Below the pieces are notes generated by a model. It did not search any database. It was not told where the DNA came from and worked only from the letters and a program-made list of their open reading frames with translations. Made by a program: the position numbers and the translations under genes. From Burkholderia dolosa (GTDB lineage: Bacteria > Pseudomonadota > Gammaproteobacteria > Burkholderiales > Burkholderiaceae): 64,000 nucleotides of DNA. Below are positions 16,768 to 28,174 of the stretch, in pieces. The stretch spans positions 1 to 64,000 of the forward strand of contig NZ_CABVPR010000010.1 of NCBI RefSeq assembly GCF_902499135.1. The letters are read 5' to 3'. Position 1 is the first letter of the stretch; each line of letters opens with the position of its first letter.

Positions 16768-19287
16768 ATGGCCCCGCTGTTCACGCTCAAGCGTACCGCC
16801 CGCTACACGCTGCTTGCGTTCGCCGCGATGGCGGCATTGCCGGACGCGTTCGCGCAATCGACCGCCGCCGCGCCGTATGCGGCCGCCGCGCAGCAATCGA
16901 GCGGCGATCCGCCGGGCCGCGTCGCACGGCTCAATTACCTGTCGGGCGCCGTGACGACCGAGCCGGCCGGCACCGATACGTGGTCGTACGCGGCCGTGAA
17001 CCGCCCGCTGACGACCGGCGATCAGCTGTGGAACGATGCCGGCGCACGCTCGGAGCTGCATATCGGCTCGACCGCGGTGCGGCTCGGCGAATCGACGAGC
17101 CTGTCGGTGCTGAACCTCGACGACACGACGACGCAGCTGAAGGTCGGCCTCGGCACCGTGTCGACGCACGTGCGCGCGCTGCCTGCGGGTACGTCGTACG
17201 AAATCGACACGCCGAATCTCGCGCTCGGCATCACGGGCCCCGGCGACTATCGCGTCGACGTCGCGCCGAACAGCGCGAGCACGACCGTCACCGTGCGCAG
17301 CGGCAGCGCGACCGTGTACGGCAGCAACGGCCAGTACCCGCTGTCGCCCGGCCAGCAGGTCGTGTTCACCGGCACCGACCTGCAGGTCGCACAGCAGTCG
17401 GCCGCGCCGGGCCCCGACGCGCTCGACCGATGGGCGGCCGCGCGCGACGCGGCCGAGGACCGCTCGGTGTCGGCGCGCTACGTGTCGCGCGACATCCCCG
17501 GCTATCAGGATCTCGACGCCAACGGCACGTGGCGCGACACGCCGAACTACGGTGCGGTATGGGTGCCGAACGACACGCCGGCCGACTGGGCGCCGTATCA
17601 CGACGGCCACTGGATCTGGCAGGCGCCGTGGGGCTGGACGTGGATCGACGACGCGCCGTGGGGCTTCGCGCCGTATCACTACGGTCGCTGGGCATACGTG
17701 GACGACCGCTGGGCATGGGTGCCCGGCCCGATGGTCGTCAGCCGGCCGCCTGCATACGCGCCGGCGCTCGTGGCATTCGTCGGCGGAGGCGGCGGCCCGG
17801 ACTGGAGCGTCGCGTTGACGGTCGGCGGCGCGGCCGCGGCCGGCTGCGCATGGTTCGCGCTCGGCCCCGGCGAACCGTGGCACCCCGGCTGGGGCGGCTG
17901 GAGCCCGCACTACTACGAGCGCGTGAACCGGAACATCGTCGTGAACAACGTGACGGTGAACAAGACCGTGAACGTCACCAACATCAACAACACGTACGTG
18001 AACTTCCGCGCGCCGCATGCGATCACGGCGGTGCCGGCGTCCGCGTTCGTGCACGGGCAACCCGTCGCGCGCTTCTCGCAGCGCGTCGACCCGCAGCAGT
18101 GGCGCAACGCGCACGTGATGCCCGGAACACCGGGCATCGCACCGGTGCGGCAGAGCTTCACCGGCGGGCTGCGTACCGCGAACTACCGTCCGCCGGCCGC
18201 GATCGCGCAGCATCCGTTCGTCGCCACCCGCAACCCCGTCGTACCGGCCGCGTATCGCGACCAGGCCGCCGCGCAGCTCGCGCAACGAGGCGCGCGCGTG
18301 CCCGGCGCAGGCGCGCCCATCGTGAAGACGAATGTGCCGGCCGATTACGTCGCGCACCCGGTGCGCGCGACGGGCAACCGAAACGGCGGCGGCGCGTGGA
18401 CGATGCGCAACGTGCAGCTCGTCGATCCGCATGGTCCGGTCGTGCAGCCGGCGCGCGCGCCGCGCGATGCGCACGCCGGCCCGGCGGCGCAACGTCCGGC
18501 GCAGGTGGGCGGTCCGGCACCGAACGCGCCGGCGCCGACAATGCCGAACGCTGCACGCGCGGCGAACGGCGCAGCACCGCCATCGCGCGTTATCGGCGCC
18601 AACGCGACGCCGCAGGGGCCGGACAACCGCACACCGCATTCGGCATTCGGCCCAGGAAACGGCGTTCCGCATCCGCCGGTGGCGATCAACAGCCCGGCCG
18701 GTCCCGGCAACGCGCACGCGGGCACGGCGCCCGCGCCCACGTGGATGCAGCCGCACACGCCGATGGAGCGTCAGCGCTCGGCTGCGCCTGCCGCACCCCA
18801 CGCTGCAGGCCCGAACGCGCTGCCTGCCGTGCGTGACGGCACGCCGGCGCCGCATCGGGAACCTGCGGCGGCCGCACCGAACGGCGCGCCCGATACACGT
18901 CGCGAGAGCCCGCGCGCAGTGCCGCAACCGCAAGTCGACACGACCGCGCAGCTGGCGCAACCGCGTCCGCGTCGCGATTTCCCGACGCCGGCCGAGCCGT
19001 CGCAACGACGAACCGAGCGCGCGGCGCCGGCTCCGCAACCGCGCCCGGAATTCGTGCCGCCGGCACCGCATCGCGAAGTCCCGCCGCCGCGCGGGACCGA
19101 CTACCGGCCGCCGGCACCGGTACCGCACGACGCGCCGCGCCCGCAGCCGCAAGCGCCGCGCATGGAACCGCGTGCGCCGATGCCTGCGCCGCACGTGGAG
19201 CCGCGCGCTCAGCCGACACCGCGAGCCGACGCGCCGCATTCGGGCAACCCGCCGCACGGCGGCCACGACGAGCGGCATCGTCAGTAG
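16768..19287 (+). CDS. large exported FecR-domain protein with tryptophan-rich and proline-rich regions (DUF6600-like)
   Basis: The product is about 839 residues. A signal peptide (ending DAFA-QS) leads into a FecR-type beta domain (about 45-200; RVARLNYLSGAVTTEPAG, TAVRLGESTSLSVLNLDD). A tryptophan-rich module (about 245-320) then repeats WIWQAPWGWTWIDDAPWG and PYHYGRWAYVDDRWAWVPGP. A histidine- and asparagine-containing region follows, and the last 300 residues are low-complexity Pro/Ala/Arg. No FecI sigma factor or TonB receptor is adjacent, so a classical ferric-citrate signalling role is unlikely. The start at 16768 is chosen because GAAGAAG abuts the alternative ATG nine bases upstream. 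An envelope or surface location is inferred. Confidence 0.75.
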   Translation: MAPLFTLKRTARYTLLAFAAMAALPDAFAQSTAAAPYAAAAQQSSGDPPGRVARLNYLSGAVTTEPAGTDTWSYAAVNRPLTTGDQLWNDAGARSELHIGSTAVRLGESTSLSVLNLDDTTTQLKVGLGTVSTHVRALPAGTSYEIDTPNLALGITGPGDYRVDVAPNSASTTVTVRSGSATVYGSNGQYPLSPGQQVVFTGTDLQVAQQSAAPGPDALDRWAAARDAAEDRSVSARYVSRDIPGYQDLDANGTWRDTPNYGAVWVPNDTPADWAPYHDGHWIWQAPWGWTWIDDAPWGFAPYHYGRWAYVDDRWAWVPGPMVVSRPPAYAPALVAFVGGGGGPDWSVALTVGGAAAAGCAWFALGPGEPWHPGWGGWSPHYYERVNRNIVVNNVTVNKTVNVTNINNTYVNFRAPHAITAVPASAFVHGQPVARFSQRVDPQQWRNAHVMPGTPGIAPVRQSFTGGLRTANYRPPAAIAQHPFVATRNPVVPAAYRDQAAAQLAQRGARVPGAGAPIVKTNVPADYVAHPVRATGNRNGGGAWTMRNVQLVDPHGPVVQPARAPRDAHAGPAAQRPAQVGGPAPNAPAPTMPNAARAANGAAPPSRVIGANATPQGPDNRTPHSAFGPGNGVPHPPVAINSPAGPGNAHAGTAPAPTWMQPHTPMERQRSAAPAAPHAAGPNALPAVRDGTPAPHREPAAAAPNGAPDTRRESPRAVPQPQVDTTAQLAQPRPRRDFPTPAEPSQRRTERAAPAPQPRPEFVPPAPHREVPPPRGTDYRPPAPVPHDAPRPQPQAPRMEPRAPMPAPHVEPRAQPTPRADAPHSGNPPHGGHDERHRQ

Positions 19288-19306
19288 TCTGACCGCCAAC
19301 AAGCGA

Positions 19307-19342
19307 CAAGGCCCGAACGGCACGTGTACCGTTCGGGCCTTG
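19307..19342. terminator. bidirectional terminator between the FecR-like gene and thyA
   Basis: CAAGGCCCGAACGG (19307-19320) and CCGTTCGGGCCTTG (19329-19342) form a perfect 14-bp stem with an 8-base loop. It lies between two convergent genes. The T-tract is short on both sides. Confidence 0.75.
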
Positions 19343-19402
19343 CTGCTTCGTTCAATGACGCCGCCGCGCCGCGATGAATCGCGCCGCGGGTGCGCGGCGG
19401 AC

Positions 19403-20374
19403 TCAGACCGCCATCGGCGCGGTCAGCGGCTCATGATGCCGATAGCCGACGAGCGAAAAATCGGACGGTTCGACCTTCTCGAGCCATTCCGGCCCGTAGA
19501 CGCCCGTTTTCGCGTAGTCGGGCACGCGGTCCGCGATGACGAGCCGCGGGCTTTCGTAAGGCTCGCGCGTGAGCTGCTGCTGCAGCATGTCGAGCTGGTT
19601 TTCGTAGATGTGCGCGTCGCCGATGAAGTACGTGAACCAGCGCGGCGTATAGCCGGTCAGCCGGCCGACGAGCGACAGCAGCGCCGCCCCTTCGGTCAGG
19701 TTGAACGGCGTGCCGAGCCCGACGTCGTTGCTGCGGATGTACAGGCACAGCGAAATCTCGCGCTTCGCGACATTCGGCAGGAACTGATACAGCAGATGGC
19801 ACGCGGGCAGCGCGATCTGGTCGAGCACGGCCGGATTCCACGCATGGAACAGGATGCGGCGATCGGCCGGGTTCTCCATGATCGTGTCGAGACACTGGCG
19901 CAGCTGATCGATCGCCTTGTACAGCAGCACCTTCGGCGCGCCGTCCTCGTCGAAGCGCGTGACGATCCGGAAGCCGCGGCGCGTCGCGTCCGCGATCTGC
20001 GCGTCGGCGCCGGCGTCGAGCACCTTGTAGCCCGGCCATTGGCGCCATTGCACGCCGTACACGTCGCCGAGATCGTCGACGCCTTGCCGGTACGGATTCG
20101 CGAGCCACTGCGCGTTCTCGTTCGCGTTCGCATCCCAGACCTTGCAGCCGAGTGCGCGGAAGTCGGCCGCGCTGCGCGATGCGCGCAGGAAGCCGATCAG
20201 CTCGCCGATCGCGGACTTGAACGCGAGCTTCTTCGTCGTCACGGCCGGAAAGCCTTCCTGCAGGTCGAAACGCAGCATCGCGCCCGGCATGCTGATGGTG
20301 CGGATCCCCGTGCGGTTCTCCTGCCAGGTGCCGGTGTCGAGAATGGTGCGAACGAGGTCGAGATACTGTTTCAT
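19403..20374 (-). CDS. thyA: thymidylate synthase (long form)
   Basis: The 323-residue enzyme methylates dUMP to dTMP with methylenetetrahydrofolate. Conserved segments are [20 protein letters not shown] near the start, the catalytic Cys192 within [13 protein letters not shown], and [20 protein letters not shown]. Compared with the 264-residue E. coli enzyme it has an insertion of about 50 residues near 85-140, as in the Lactobacillus casei form. It produces dihydrofolate, which FolA (gene at 22861) regenerates. The start is the ATG at 20374, just downstream of the sigma-54 regulator's stop, and the genes may be co-transcribed. Confidence 0.96.
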   Translation of the reverse strand: MKQYLDLVRTILDTGTWQENRTGIRTISMPGAMLRFDLQEGFPAVTTKKLAFKSAIGELIGFLRASRSAADFRALGCKVWDANANENAQWLANPYRQGVDDLGDVYGVQWRQWPGYKVLDAGADAQIADATRRGFRIVTRFDEDGAPKVLLYKAIDQLRQCLDTIMENPADRRILFHAWNPAVLDQIALPACHLLYQFLPNVAKREISLCLYIRSNDVGLGTPFNLTEGAALLSLVGRLTGYTPRWFTYFIGDAHIYENQLDMLQQQLTREPYESPRLVIADRVPDYAKTGVYGPEWLEKVEPSDFSLVGYRHHEPLTAPMAV

Positions 20375-20415
20375 GCGGGTTCCTTCGGCCGCGAGGGCGG
20401 CCGCACCCGCCAATT

Positions 20416-21813
20416 TTAGCAAGCGTGCTGCCGAACCTCCGCGAGCGGCGGCGAAAACCCTGCGAGCGTATCGTCGCGGCCGCGCATCCCGTGTGCGCAC
20501 ATCAGCCGGTACAGCGTCACGCGCGATACACCGAGTTCGCGCGCGGCATCGGCAAAACGGCCGCGATGACGCAGCAACGCCTGCTCGATCGCGTGCCGCT
20601 CGGCGGCTTCGCGCGCCTCGGTCAGCGACACGGGCGCGAGCGTCGCGTAATCGTGCAGCTCGAGATCGGCCGCGGTGATCATCCGGCCTTCCGACATCAC
20701 GATCGCGCGCCGCACGCGATTGATCAGCTCGCGTACGTTGCCGGGCCACGAATAGCCGTACAGCGCCGCGACCGCATCCGGCGAGAAGCCGCGCAGCCGC
20801 CGATGCGCGTCGCCCTTGAAGCGCTCGAGCATGTGACGCGCGAGCACTTCGATATCCTTGCCGCGCGCGCGCAGCGGCGGCTCCTCGATCTTCAGCACGC
20901 ACAGCCGATGGAACAGATCCTCGCGAAAACGCCCTTCGCGCAGCGCCGCGGCCATGTCGACATGCGTCGCGCAGATGATGCGCACGTCGACCGGCACCGA
21001 CGCGTGCGCGCCGAGCCGCTCGATCTTGCCTTCCTGCAGAAAGCGCAGCAGGCTCGCCTGGCTTTCGAGCGGCAGGTCGCCGATCTCGTCGAGAAACAGC
21101 GTGCCGCCGTTCGCGGCTTCGACGCGGCCGATCTTGCGCTGGTTCGCGCCGGTGAACGCACCGCGCTCGTAACCGAACAGCTCGGCCTGCAGCAGCGTCG
21201 ACGGAATCGCGCCGCAATTGATCGCGACGAACGGCGCATGCGCGCGCGACGAGCGCTCGTGAATCGCGACCGCCGTCAGTTCCTTGCCGGTGCCCGACTC
21301 GCCGGAGATGAACACCGGCGCGTCGGTCGTCGCGACACGGCGGATCGTCCTGAAGAGCCCGAGCATCGCATCGCAGGTGCCGACCATCTCGCCCTCGCCG
21401 CGCCCGGCGCCGGCCGTCGGCGCGACCGGCTCGGTCAGCGCGACCATGCCGTACGCATGACCGACGGTCTCGACGATGCGCGCGGTCTCGTACGGCATCG
21501 TCACGTAGTCGAAGCAGTAGTCGCGAATCAGATGCCGCAGCGTGGAGTCGTCCAGCTGTCCGCGGCGCGTCGCGGCGATCCAGCCGATGCGCTGGATCGA
21601 CAGGCACGATTCGAGTTCGTGAAGCTCGGCCGGCTTGAAGCCCGGCGAGAAATCGAGCAGGCCGGCGGATGCGACGCCGTGCTGCACGATGCGACGTACG
21701 TCGCGGACGGTCTGCGCAAGATCGACGCTCCACCCGCATTTGTCGAAATGCCCGCGCAACGCGTCGTTCGGTTCGCGCGAGTAATAGATCACATGCCGCA
21801 GCTCGGCTCCCAT
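20416..21813 (-). CDS. sigma-54-dependent activator with VpsR-like receiver
   Basis: The 465-residue enhancer-binding protein has three parts. Residues 1-125 form a receiver-like domain of the VpsR type ([20 protein letters not shown]) lacking an obvious phospho-aspartate cluster. The AAA+ domain (about 140-385) has Walker A GESGTGKE at 171-178, the sigma-54 contact loop GAFTGA at 218-223 and Walker B LFLDEI at 239-244. A C-terminal Fis helix-turn-helix is near 425 ([20 protein letters not shown]). In relatives this class responds to c-di-GMP and controls exopolysaccharide or biofilm genes; that is inference here. The intact GAFTGA loop means it can remodel sigma-54 holoenzyme. Confidence 0.9.
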   Translation of the reverse strand: MGAELRHVIYYSREPNDALRGHFDKCGWSVDLAQTVRDVRRIVQHGVASAGLLDFSPGFKPAELHELESCLSIQRIGWIAATRRGQLDDSTLRHLIRDYCFDYVTMPYETARIVETVGHAYGMVALTEPVAPTAGAGRGEGEMVGTCDAMLGLFRTIRRVATTDAPVFISGESGTGKELTAVAIHERSSRAHAPFVAINCGAIPSTLLQAELFGYERGAFTGANQRKIGRVEAANGGTLFLDEIGDLPLESQASLLRFLQEGKIERLGAHASVPVDVRIICATHVDMAAALREGRFREDLFHRLCVLKIEEPPLRARGKDIEVLARHMLERFKGDAHRRLRGFSPDAVAALYGYSWPGNVRELINRVRRAIVMSEGRMITAADLELHDYATLAPVSLTEAREAAERHAIEQALLRHRGRFADAARELGVSRVTLYRLMCAHGMRGRDDTLAGFSPPLAEVRQHAC

Positions 21814-22058
21814 ATCCCCACCCCGTTCATCAGCCAACTCGTGATTGCCGCGCACGCTAGCCTGCGTGCGAAAAGGATCGAATCGGGTCCGGCCTGAGGC
21901 AGCTCGATTCGCCTTATCGATGCGCGGCAATGACAGCCTCGCTTGATGGCGCTTATCTCGCGTCCCGTTATTTTCGTCGACACAGCTTGTTATAGGCGCT
22001 GATTGCGACAATCCGGTTGCGGGCTGCATGGCAAGCAACGGAATCGCTCAGGAGGTCG

Positions 22059-22079
22059 ATGCAGATCAATCATCTGCAT
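22059..22079. promoter_or_regulatory. inverted repeat, candidate enhancer site 1
   Basis: ATGCAGAT and ATCTGCAT are perfect 8-bp arms around the 5-base spacer CAATC. The centre lies about 200 bases upstream of the sigma-54-like promoter, within the usual range for enhancer-binding proteins. Confidence 0.45.
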
Positions 22080-22142
22080 ATAACGCCGCATCGCGCAGCG
22101 CTCTCGTATCGACACACGAGCCGATTTTCGTCCTTGAAACGC

Positions 22143-22157
22143 GCGGATTGAATCCGC
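22143..22157. promoter_or_regulatory. palindrome, candidate enhancer site 2
   Basis: GCGGATT-G-AATCCGC is a perfect 7-1-7 palindrome whose centre is about 118 bases upstream of the -24 element. Confidence 0.45.
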
Positions 22158-22266
22158 AGTATTCCCGAGCCCCGTCGTTTCAAGCCTGAAACATTTCCGC
22201 GCGTTTTCGATGCCGGTTCACAACGCTCGCGCGCGAACCGCAATTGCGGCAACGCTCGTCGCGCGA

Positions 22267-22282
22267 TGGCATGCATTTCGCT
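22267..22282 (+). promoter_or_regulatory. sigma-54-like -24/-12 promoter
   Basis: TGGCATGCATTTCGCT matches the sigma-54 consensus TGGCAYR-N4-TTGCW at all but one fixed position. The invariant GG and GC are separated by exactly 10 bases. Predicted transcription would start near 22293, just ahead of a GGGAG ribosome-binding site and the ATG at 22312. Confidence 0.5.
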
Positions 22283-22311
22283 GAATCGTGAAACGGATCG
22301 GGAGTGTGACC

Positions 22312-22587
22312 ATGCGAACACATCTTTTGCATGCCTTCGTTACGATCGCCATTGCGACGGCGGCTGCGTGCGCATGTGCATCGTCGCGCGCGGACGAAAA
22401 CGCCGGGCGCGGGAACGACGCGGGTATCGTCGCCGTATCGGCACCGCAGCCGGTTTCGGCCGCGCGCACGTCCGTCACGCTGTGGGACGAGATCGCCGCG
22501 CCGACTGCGCCGCCGCTTCCGGTGCCGCCGTCCGGCGAGATACGTCATGCGATGCAGCGAAGCGCGCAAACCGGCACGCGTCGGTGA
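22312..22587 (+). CDS. small exported protein, possible sigma-54 target
   Basis: The 91-residue protein has a signal peptide (MRTHLLHAFVTIAIATAAAC, cleavage near SSRA-DE at about 28) and a mature region of about 63 residues rich in Ala, Pro and Ser, ending RHAMQRSAQTGTRR. There is no recognisable domain. Cysteines at about 20 and 22 lie inside the signal sequence; ACACASS could act as a lipobox variant. It is read away from the sigma-54 activator, and GGGAG sits at suitable spacing before the ATG. Coding is supported by the signal peptide and the promoter geometry, not by a family match. Confidence 0.6.
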   Translation: MRTHLLHAFVTIAIATAAACACASSRADENAGRGNDAGIVAVSAPQPVSAARTSVTLWDEIAAPTAPPLPVPPSGEIRHAMQRSAQTGTRR

Positions 22588-22860
22588 TCGATACGCGATT
22601 CGGCATGCCGATCGGGATCACCGAACGAACGGCGATCGAATCGAACCGCAACGACGGCGATCCGTTTCGCCGAGTCGGTGAAAGCGAAACGCGTGCTGCT
22701 GCGCGCGCGAACCGACGGCCAGGTCGCTCGCTCACGCTGCCGCTGAATCGCATCGTACCGCGCGGCGCGGCGCGAGCGGCGCGCCATCGCGGCAAGACGA
22801 GTGCCGCGCGTCGTTCCGGTAGAATCGCCGCCATCCCGGTTTTCCTTTTTCTACCCTCTC

Positions 22861-23361
22861 ATGACGACGTTGACCCTGATCGTCGCGCGCGCCCGCAACG
22901 GCATCATCGGCCGCGACAACCAGTTGCCCTGGAAACTTCCGGAGGATCTCGCGTTCTTCAAACGCGCGACGATGGGCGCGCCGATCGTGATGGGCCGCAA
23001 GACGCACGAATCGATCGGCCGACCGCTGCCCGGCCGCCGCAACATCGTCGTCACGCGCGACGCGTCGCGTCGCTTCGACGGGTGCGACACGGTCACGTCG
23101 CTCGCCGACGCGCTTGCGCTCGCCGCACGTGACCAGGCCGCCGAGGCATTCCTGCTCGGCGGCGCGCAGCTCTACACAGAAGGCCTCGCACTCGCCGACA
23201 AGCTGATCGTCACCGAAATCGATGCGGACTTCGACGGCGACGCGTCGTTCCCGGCGCCCGACCCGGCGCACTGGCACGAAGTGTCGCGCGAATCGCATCG
23301 AGCGGCCGCACCGAACACGTTCGACTACGCGTTCGTCGTCTACGCGCGCAAACACGATTAA
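22861..23361 (+). CDS. folA: dihydrofolate reductase
   Basis: The 166-residue enzyme reduces dihydrofolate to tetrahydrofolate with NADPH, completing the thymidylate cycle with ThyA. It begins [20 protein letters not shown], and the [11 protein letters not shown] segment carries the catalytic acid (Asp29). [17 protein letters not shown] and [13 protein letters not shown] are the NADPH-binding blocks. The start at 22861 removes 20 unconserved residues of the longer frame. It is the target of trimethoprim in bacteria generally; this sequence gives no sign of a resistance allele that I could judge by eye. Confidence 0.96.
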   Translation: MTTLTLIVARARNGIIGRDNQLPWKLPEDLAFFKRATMGAPIVMGRKTHESIGRPLPGRRNIVVTRDASRRFDGCDTVTSLADALALAARDQAAEAFLLGGAQLYTEGLALADKLIVTEIDADFDGDASFPAPDPAHWHEVSRESHRAAAPNTFDYAFVVYARKHD

Positions 23362-23377
23362 TGCCGCACGCGCCATG

Positions 23378-23418
23378 AAAAAGCCCGACCGGCTCGCAAG
23401 CGCCGGTCGGGCTTTTTT
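23378..23418. terminator. bidirectional terminator between folA and pmbA
   Basis: AAAAAGCCCGACCGGC (23378-23393) pairs with GCCGGTCGGGCTTTTT around an 8-base loop, with six T residues at the end. It is flanked by convergent genes and has A-tracts and T-tracts on both sides. Confidence 0.92.
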
Positions 23419-23454
23419 CGTCGATCGCGGCCGACGCCGCGTCTCGCATACTGC

Positions 23455-24825
23455 TTACTGGCCGGCGATCGTCATCTGCTCGATCAGCACGGAGCCGGTT
23501 TCCTTCGTACCGCGCACGATCGTGTCGGCACCGACCGCGACGATATGCCGGAACATCTCCTGCAGCGTGCTCGCCACGGTGATTTCCTCGACCGGATACT
23601 GAATCACGCCGTTCTCGACCCAGAAGCCGGCCGCGCCGCGCGAATAGTCGCCGGTCACGTAGTTCACGCCCTGACCCATCAGCTCGGTCAGCAGCAGCCC
23701 CGTGCCGAGCTTCTTCAGCATCGCGTCGAAGTCGTCGCCCGGCTGCGTGTTCGAGCTGCGCAGCGCGAGATTGTGCGAGCCGCCCGCGTTGCCGGTGGTC
23801 TGCGTGCCGAGCTTGCGCGCCGAATAGGTCGACAGGAAATAGCCCTCGACGATGCCGTCCTTGACGACGTTGCGCGCGCGCGTGCGCACGCCCTCTTCGT
23901 CGAACGGCGCACTGCCCATCGCGCGCGGCACGTGCGGATCCTCGACGATCTGCACGTGCGGCGCGAACACCGGCTTGCCGAGGCTGTCGACGAGGAACGA
24001 CGTCTTCCGGTACAGCGCGCCGCCGCTCACCGCCTGCACGAACGCACCGAGCAGCCCGGCCGCGAGCGGCGCCTCGAACAGCACCGGCACCTTGCGCGTG
24101 TCGAGCCGGCGCGCGCCCATCCGCGCGAGCGCGCGTTCCGCCGCGTAGCGGCCGACGGCTTCCGGCGCCGCGAGATCGACCGCGCTGCGCTTCGACGAAT
24201 ACCAGTCGTCGCGCTGCATGTGACGGCCGCTGCCCGCGATGGGTGCGCACGCAACGTAGTGGCGCGAGTACGGATACCCGGCGAGGAAGCCGCGCGACGT
24301 CGCGAGCACGAACTGCGAATGCTGCGCCGACACGCTCGCGCCTTCCGAATTGCGGATCTGCGGGCTGACCGCGAACGCGGCGTCTTCCGCGCGGCGCGCG
24401 ATCTCGACGGCCTCGTCGGCCGTCAGCGCCCACGGATGATAGAGATCGAGGTCGCGCGGGTCGGTCTCGAGCAGTTCGGCTTCCGCAAGGCCGGCCGCGT
24501 CGTCCTCGGCGGTAAAGCGCGCGATGTTGTACGCGGCCGCGACGGTATCCTTGATCGCCGCCGGCGAGAAGTCCGACGTGCTCGCATTGCCGCGCTTCTT
24601 GCCGATGAACACCGTGACGCCGACCATCTTGTCGCGATTGTGCTCGATCGTCTCGACCTCGCCGCGGCGCACCGACACCGACAGGCCGTCGCCTTCGGAG
24701 ATCTCGGTCGCCGCATCCGTCGCGCCGAGCGCCTTCGCATGGCGGAGGATGTCGGAGGCAATTTCTTTGAGCTGGTCCTGCGTGTGCGGGAAATAGCGCG
24801 CTTGTACGTCGAGATTGGCTGCCAT
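23455..24825 (-). CDS. pmbA: metallopeptidase subunit PmbA (TldE)
   Basis: The 456-residue protein matches PmbA/TldE. The N-domain has [20 protein letters not shown] and [17 protein letters not shown]; the C-domain has [20 protein letters not shown] and [20 protein letters not shown]. TldD and TldE form a heterodimeric protease that processes peptides such as microcin B17 and degrades the CcdA antitoxin; TldE itself lacks the catalytic zinc HExxH motif, and none is seen here. tldD is not adjacent. It is divergent from darP. Confidence 0.94.
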   Translation of the reverse strand: MAANLDVQARYFPHTQDQLKEIASDILRHAKALGATDAATEISEGDGLSVSVRRGEVETIEHNRDKMVGVTVFIGKKRGNASTSDFSPAAIKDTVAAAYNIARFTAEDDAAGLAEAELLETDPRDLDLYHPWALTADEAVEIARRAEDAAFAVSPQIRNSEGASVSAQHSQFVLATSRGFLAGYPYSRHYVACAPIAGSGRHMQRDDWYSSKRSAVDLAAPEAVGRYAAERALARMGARRLDTRKVPVLFEAPLAAGLLGAFVQAVSGGALYRKTSFLVDSLGKPVFAPHVQIVEDPHVPRAMGSAPFDEEGVRTRARNVVKDGIVEGYFLSTYSARKLGTQTTGNAGGSHNLALRSSNTQPGDDFDAMLKKLGTGLLLTELMGQGVNYVTGDYSRGAAGFWVENGVIQYPVEEITVASTLQEMFRHIVAVGADTIVRGTKETGSVLIEQMTIAGQ

Positions 24826-24952
24826 CGTCGTGATATCCGGTGGCGGGCGAGCGCCCGCATGTTCAAAATGTTGCGTATCCCGCGATCATAGCAAGGTCCG
24901 GGGCCGGACACCGACAAGCTTCGGGTATCCGCGCCGCGATACAATGCCGCCC

Positions 24953-25552
24953 ATGACACGCAAAACCCGAATCCAGCCGATCGAGCACGCCGACGATGAC
25001 GACGGCAACGGCTACGATCGCCCCAGCAAATCTCAACTGAAGCGCGAAATGCACGCGCTGCAGGAACTCGGCCAGGCGCTGGTCGAGCTGCCGAAGGACG
25101 CGCTCAAGCGCATGCCGATGCCCGAAGACCTCGCGGACGCCGTTCGCGAAGCGCGCCGGATCACCGACCACGAAGGCAAGCGCCGGCAGCTGCAGTACGT
25201 CGGCCGCGTGATGCGCTCGCTGACCGACGACGAGACGGCCGCGCTGCGCACCGCGCTCGACGCGCAACGCGGCGTGAACAAGGCCGCGACCGCGCGCCTG
25301 CACTGGATCGAGCGCACGCGCGAACAGCTGCTCGCGAACGACGACGCGCTGACCGAATTCATCCGACAGCATCCGGATGCGGACATCCAGGAAGGCCGCA
25401 CGCTGATCCGCAACGCGCGCAAGGAAGCGCAGCAGGGTCGCCCGCCGCGCTACTTCCGCGAGCTGTTCCAGTGGATCAAGACCGCGAGCGGCACGCCGGA
25501 CGCCGACGAACCGAGCGACGACGCCGGAGACGACGATGACGACGAAGCGTAA
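24953..25552 (+). CDS. darP: ribosome-associated protein DarP (YjgA)
   Basis: The 199-residue acidic protein has the family core [40 protein letters not shown] and [18 protein letters not shown]. DarP binds late 50S precursors and aids maturation of the peptidyl transferase centre in E. coli. The last 20 residues are an Asp/Glu tail. A TACAAT box ends eight bases before the ATG, so the transcript may have almost no leader. The 3' end overlaps mog by 17 bases, which suggests coupling. It is divergent from pmbA. Confidence 0.93.
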   Translation: MTRKTRIQPIEHADDDDGNGYDRPSKSQLKREMHALQELGQALVELPKDALKRMPMPEDLADAVREARRITDHEGKRRQLQYVGRVMRSLTDDETAALRTALDAQRGVNKAATARLHWIERTREQLLANDDALTEFIRQHPDADIQEGRTLIRNARKEAQQGRPPRYFRELFQWIKTASGTPDADEPSDDAGDDDDDEA

Positions 25553-26156
25553 CCATCCGGACGAACTGATCGTCGGCCTCGTGTCGATCAGCGACCGTGC
25601 GAGCACCGGCGTCTACGAAGACAAGGGCATTCCGGCGTTGCAGGCGTGGCTCGCCGGCGCGCTGCGCTCGCCGTGGCGCGCACACACGCGGCTGATCCAG
25701 GACGACGCGCCGACGATCTCCGCGACGCTCGCCGAACTCGTCGACGTCGACGGCTGCGACCTGGTGCTGACGACCGGCGGCACCGGCCCCGCGCGCCGCG
25801 ACGTGACGCCGGAGGCCACGCTCGCGGTAGCAACGAAGGAAATGCCGGGATTCGGCGAACAGATGCGGCAGATCAGCCTGAACTTCGTGCCGACCGCGAT
25901 CCTGTCGCGGCAGGTCGCGGTGATTCGCGAGACCGCCGACCACGCGGCGCTGATCATCAATCTGCCGGGCCAGCCGAAATCGATCCGCGAAACGCTCGAA
26001 GGGCTGCGCGACGCCGACGGCAAGTCGACGGTGCCCGGCATCTTCGCCGCCGTGCCGTATTGCATCGACCTGATCGGCGGCCCGTACATCGAGACCGACG
26101 CCGCGGTGGTCGCGGCGTTCCGGCCGAAGAGCGCGCAGCGCACGCCGCCGCGCTGA
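25536..26156 (+). CDS. mog: molybdopterin adenylyltransferase
   Basis: The 206-residue enzyme of the MogA/MoaB fold carries the hallmark [20 protein letters not shown] near residue 85 and [20 protein letters not shown] at the N-terminus. MogA adenylylates molybdopterin before molybdenum insertion by MoeA. A third conserved block is [20 protein letters not shown]. It shares 17 bases with darP, although the two proteins have unrelated known roles. It converges on orn with a 17-base gap. Length fits MogA rather than the shorter MoaB. Confidence 0.92.
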   Translation: MTTKRNHPDELIVGLVSISDRASTGVYEDKGIPALQAWLAGALRSPWRAHTRLIQDDAPTISATLAELVDVDGCDLVLTTGGTGPARRDVTPEATLAVATKEMPGFGEQMRQISLNFVPTAILSRQVAVIRETADHAALIINLPGQPKSIRETLEGLRDADGKSTVPGIFAAVPYCIDLIGGPYIETDAAVVAAFRPKSAQRTPPR

Positions 26157-26173
26157 CGCGCGGTACCGGGCGC

Positions 26174-28170
<1,997 letters not shown>

Positions 28171-28174
<4 letters not shown>

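Larger units (their letters stand above)
21814..22311. other. 498-bp divergent regulatory region with multiple palindromes
   Basis: There is no protein gene here. The gap separates the sigma-54 activator (minus) from a small exported protein (plus). It contains ATGCAGAT-N5-ATCTGCAT (22059-22079), GCGGATT-N1-AATCCGC (22143-22157), GTTTCA-N4-TGAAAC (22177-22192) and the perfect palindrome CCGCAATTGCGG (22238-22249), followed by a sigma-54-like -24/-12 element at 22267-22282. These spacings are the layout expected of enhancer sites for a sigma-54 activator. Confidence 0.6.

Noticed and set aside
16672-19323. 883-codon minus-strand open frame opposite the FecR-like gene
   Set aside because: It is Arg-rich, has no family match and no ribosome-binding site, and the plus strand has a signal peptide and clear domains.
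21947-21962. Second GG-N10-GC pair (TGGCGCTTATCTCGCG) on the plus strand
   Set aside because: The -24 and -12 flanks fit the sigma-54 consensus less well, and no ribosome-binding site or gene start follows at a suitable distance.
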